DNA of 64,000 nucleotides from positions 1 through 64,000 of IMG/VR virus record IMGVR_UViG_3300030117_007673, one strand, 5' to 3'. The position numbers were made by a program, and so were the translations under genes. Positions within the stretch are counted from its first letter, which is position 1. Each line of letters begins with the position of its first letter. The notes below the pieces were generated by a model. That model did not search any database, was not told the origin of the DNA, and saw only the letters and a program-made list of their open reading frames with translations. This document shows positions 61,711 through 64,000 of this stretch, in pieces. The stretch comes from a virus.

Positions 61711-64000
61711 TGCCACTTTATACAACAGGACCAATTTCAGGTTCATCAACTGATACAGTTCGGTTTAGCCATGATGTCGAGATTGTTGGGGGGAACTTAG
61801 CTGTTTCTGGTTCAATTTCAGGATCAGCAGTTGATTCAATTTTCTTTGGTTCGGACGTCCAAATCGTTGGAGGAAACTTAGTTTGTTCCGGCTCAATAAA
61901 GTCTGGCGATGGGTTCATAGGCAATATCGTAGGCGGTACCGAGATTAGCGGAGATGTAGTTTTAGGCAATAGTGGTAATAGAAGTATTACCGTAGCGACA
62001 ACAGCTGAAAGCACTGCAGGAAAAGATCTCACAATTCAGGCTGGCTCTACAACGAATGGTTCCAGTAATACTGATGGTGGTGATTTAATATTAAAAGCTG
62101 GACAAGCAGACGGTACTGGAAATTCATCGATTGTGTTTCATACGCAAGTAAACGATGGTTCCGGAGATGTATCTGAGAGGATGAGGATTCATACCAATGG
62201 CACTATTGGCATTGGCACCAATAATCCAACTGCAAACATGCATATTAAGCAGGGCTCATCTGGTGGACTGACGTTGTTAACGTTGCAAAACGAGGATACA
62301 GACAAGAAAGCGTTGTACATTGATGCAGATAACATTGATGCAAATGTAATTGACATTGCAGCAGACGCAGTAACAACAGCTAATGTAATTGATATAACAG
62401 CTGATGGTCTAACTTCCGGAGCCGCGATAAACGTCACAAGCACTAGTACAAGTACAACCGCTGGTTCTGTGTTCAAAATTGCAGCGACCGGAAATCGCGG
62501 AAGCGATAGTAATGCTGTTATTGGTCTAGATCTTGATTTTGATTCTACGGCAGGAACTGCAACCAGAGCATTTAGAATTGACTCTGAACAGACAACAGGT
62601 ATTGTTGCCGAGATTAATGGTGATGCCATTACGACCGGCAAGGTCATTGACATTTCAGCAGACGCCCTAACAACTGGAATAGCGTTAAACATTTCGTCCG
62701 ATTCCAGCAGCACAAGCTCACGTAAATTAGCAAGCATTGTAAACGATAATACCGCTGCAGTGGGCGTAACACCCCTATACATAAAAAATGATGCGGCAAT
62801 ACCGGCATCAAGTGGAGCTACTTTGTTAGTTGACGTAGACTATCAAGCTACGTCAACTCTGAGTGGCGGCGATATCACTTCGCCAGGTCTGTTCATTGAT
62901 TATGACCTGACAGGGGTGATTGCATCAAGTCAATTTGCGTATCCAACGGGTATGAGAATCGATCTCCATCATAACGCTCCCACGATCAACGCGTCTGGCG
63001 TTATATCTTCAACCGGGATTGATATCAACATGGTCGGCGGCACCAGTGGGGTACAAACTGTGGATGGGATTAATGTAAATGTAGATGGAGGCGACGCCAA
63101 CACCGGGTTGTACATTGACGCTCCAGCATACGATGCCACTAACAGGCATATTAGATTGGCATCTGCAGCGGACAGTGGCGACTATTGGGAGATTGGTGTT
63201 GGTGCAGCTGGATCAACCACCATTGCCACTGTTGATGATGATGGAACAAATGCTCATTTATCTTTAAGTCTCGATGGTTATTTCGCCGTCGACACCGCGC
63301 TTGGAGTGATATTTAACGAAGCCGGCAACGATAGAGATTTCCGTATTGAATCTAATGATGAAGAATACATGTTCTTTCTTGATGCCGGCAATAATAGAAT
63401 CAGTATTGGTGATTCAACAAATGATCCTGCCGCAACACTTGAAATTACAAATCATGCTTCAGCAGGCGCAACCGGGGTTCCCTTACTTCAACTCAATAAT
63501 AACGATGTTGATAAAATTGCATTAGACATTAATGCTGCCAATACGACAGCGCCTGTAATCGACATTACTGCCGATGCAGTCGAAGATTCATACGTTATTC
63601 ATATGTCAGCGGACGCTCTAACAACCGGCGGAGCTTTATTTATTGATGACGATTCGTCTGACACTGGAACGAGATCAACGGTCGACATCCGTCAGAACCA
63701 TGCTTCAGCGACAGGAGCAACTGCATTAACGGTAATATCTGATGGTGGAAACACCGGTATGACACTTGATAAAAACGCATCTGGTACGGCAGCGCAAGAC
63801 GCAACCGCTCTGCATGTTGATTTCGATAGGACCGTTCCGGGCTCTGGAACCAACGCACATAACGATATCGGTATTAACCTGGATGTTAATTCACGAAGTC
63901 TAGGTACATCAACTGTAATTGGTATGGATATCGATGTCACTGGACATAGTGACGGGACCTCTACAGCCACTGGGCTTACAGTTGATGTGGGTTCTGCTGA
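61710..64000 (+). CDS. Tail fibre protein, second copy (3' end outside window)
   Basis: An open frame of 763 codons from ATG 61710 (overlapping the previous stop as TAATG) that runs to the window end without a stop. The N-terminus has a tandem pair of strands, VRFSHDVEIVGGNLAVSGSI and IFFGSDVQIVGGNLVCSGSI. A GIGTNNPTANMHI segment follows, then blocks almost identical in DNA to fibre 1 (62361-62597 and about 63700-63900). Between them, about 62690-63690, is sequence not found in fibre 1 (for example DYDLTGVIASSQFAYPTGMRID). It is probably an alternative or paired receptor-binding fibre. The gene is incomplete here. Confidence 0.7.
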   Translation, partial: MPLYTTGPISGSSTDTVRFSHDVEIVGGNLAVSGSISGSAVDSIFFGSDVQIVGGNLVCSGSIKSGDGFIGNIVGGTEISGDVVLGNSGNRSITVATTAESTAGKDLTIQAGSTTNGSSNTDGGDLILKAGQADGTGNSSIVFHTQVNDGSGDVSERMRIHTNGTIGIGTNNPTANMHIKQGSSGGLTLLTLQNEDTDKKALYIDADNIDANVIDIAADAVTTANVIDITADGLTSGAAINVTSTSTSTTAGSVFKIAATGNRGSDSNAVIGLDLDFDSTAGTATRAFRIDSEQTTGIVAEINGDAITTGKVIDISADALTTGIALNISSDSSSTSSRKLASIVNDNTAAVGVTPLYIKNDAAIPASSGATLLVDVDYQATSTLSGGDITSPGLFIDYDLTGVIASSQFAYPTGMRIDLHHNAPTINASGVISSTGIDINMVGGTSGVQTVDGINVNVDGGDANTGLYIDAPAYDATNRHIRLASAADSGDYWEIGVGAAGSTTIATVDDDGTNAHLSLSLDGYFAVDTALGVIFNEAGNDRDFRIESNDEEYMFFLDAGNNRISIGDSTNDPAATLEITNHASAGATGVPLLQLNNNDVDKIALDINAANTTAPVIDITADAVEDSYVIHMSADALTTGGALFIDDDSSDTGTRSTVDIRQNHASATGATALTVISDGGNTGMTLDKNASGTAAQDATALHVDFDRTVPGSGTNAHNDIGINLDVNSRSLGTSTVIGMDIDVTGHSDGTSTATGLTVDVGSA
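62361..62597 (+). repeat. Dispersed repeat shared with fibre 1 (59464-59700)
   Basis: These 237 bases align without gaps to 59464-59700, with about ten mismatches by hand count. They encode the ADAVTTANVIDITADGLTSG to FRIDSEQTT segment. Such DNA identity in a fast-evolving fibre implies recent duplication, gene conversion or recombination between the two genes. Confidence 0.85.

Noticed and set aside
62189-62782. 197-residue open frame on the minus strand in fibre 2
   Set aside because: It mirrors the repeat-rich plus-strand coding sequence and has no ribosome site; the same shadow appears opposite fibre 1 repeats.

Overview
The window looks like about 64 kb of an AT-rich, T4-like (myovirus-type) tailed-phage genome, probably a large phage from an aquatic metagenome. 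Every supported gene lies on the + strand. Genes are packed with overlaps or gaps of a few bases, no gap exceeds about 70 bp, and GTG or TTG starts are common. T4-type hallmarks are a gp25-like and a gp6-like baseplate wedge protein, a gp5-like OB-fold hub fused to an amidase, a gp55-like late sigma factor, a gp61-like primase, and a single protein that fuses the equivalents of gp47 and gp46 (SbcD and SbcC). I see no integrase, capsid, portal, terminase large subunit or tRNA gene here.

Layout. (1) Positions 1-10272: a cassette of 13 overlapping glycan genes. It holds a partial GT-B glycosyltransferase, a polysaccharide deacetylase, a methyltransferase, a GT-B/glycerophosphotransferase-like protein, short NeuA-like and NeuB-like enzymes, a PhyH oxygenase, a PIG-L deacetylase, a formyltransferase, two GT2 enzymes, AsnB and a short nucleotide-sugar dehydrogenase. 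(2) 10290-12043: small proteins plus the late sigma factor. (3) 12044-47716: baseplate and tail structural genes, including proteins of 1693, 3811, 1406 and 1364 residues. (4) 47729-54656: DNA metabolism (RuvC-like resolvase, primase, SbcD-SbcC fusion), a second methyltransferase, a 34-residue peptide with ten cysteines, and two proteins carrying an LTKSxLKKIIKEEL-like segment. (5) 54687-55915: a probable lysis cassette. (6) 55872-58106: a zinc-ribbon protein, an unknown and a sulfotransferase-like enzyme. (7) 58177-64000: two repeat-rich tail fibre genes, the second running off the window.

How it fits together. The glycan cassette, the sulfotransferase-like gene and the two methyltransferases suggest that this phage makes or remodels a surface sugar, either on the host envelope or on its own virion. 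The two methyltransferases are paralogues, one in the cassette and one about 47 kb away among replication genes, which ties the cassette to the phage genome. The two fibre genes share nearly identical DNA blocks and differ by a 101-codon repeat array, which points to fibre diversification by recombination. Two regulatory signals stand out: a strong sigma70-type promoter before the SbcD-SbcC fusion, and a TAATTA-containing element 27-29 bp before the start codon of four structural-region genes that may be this phage's late promoter.
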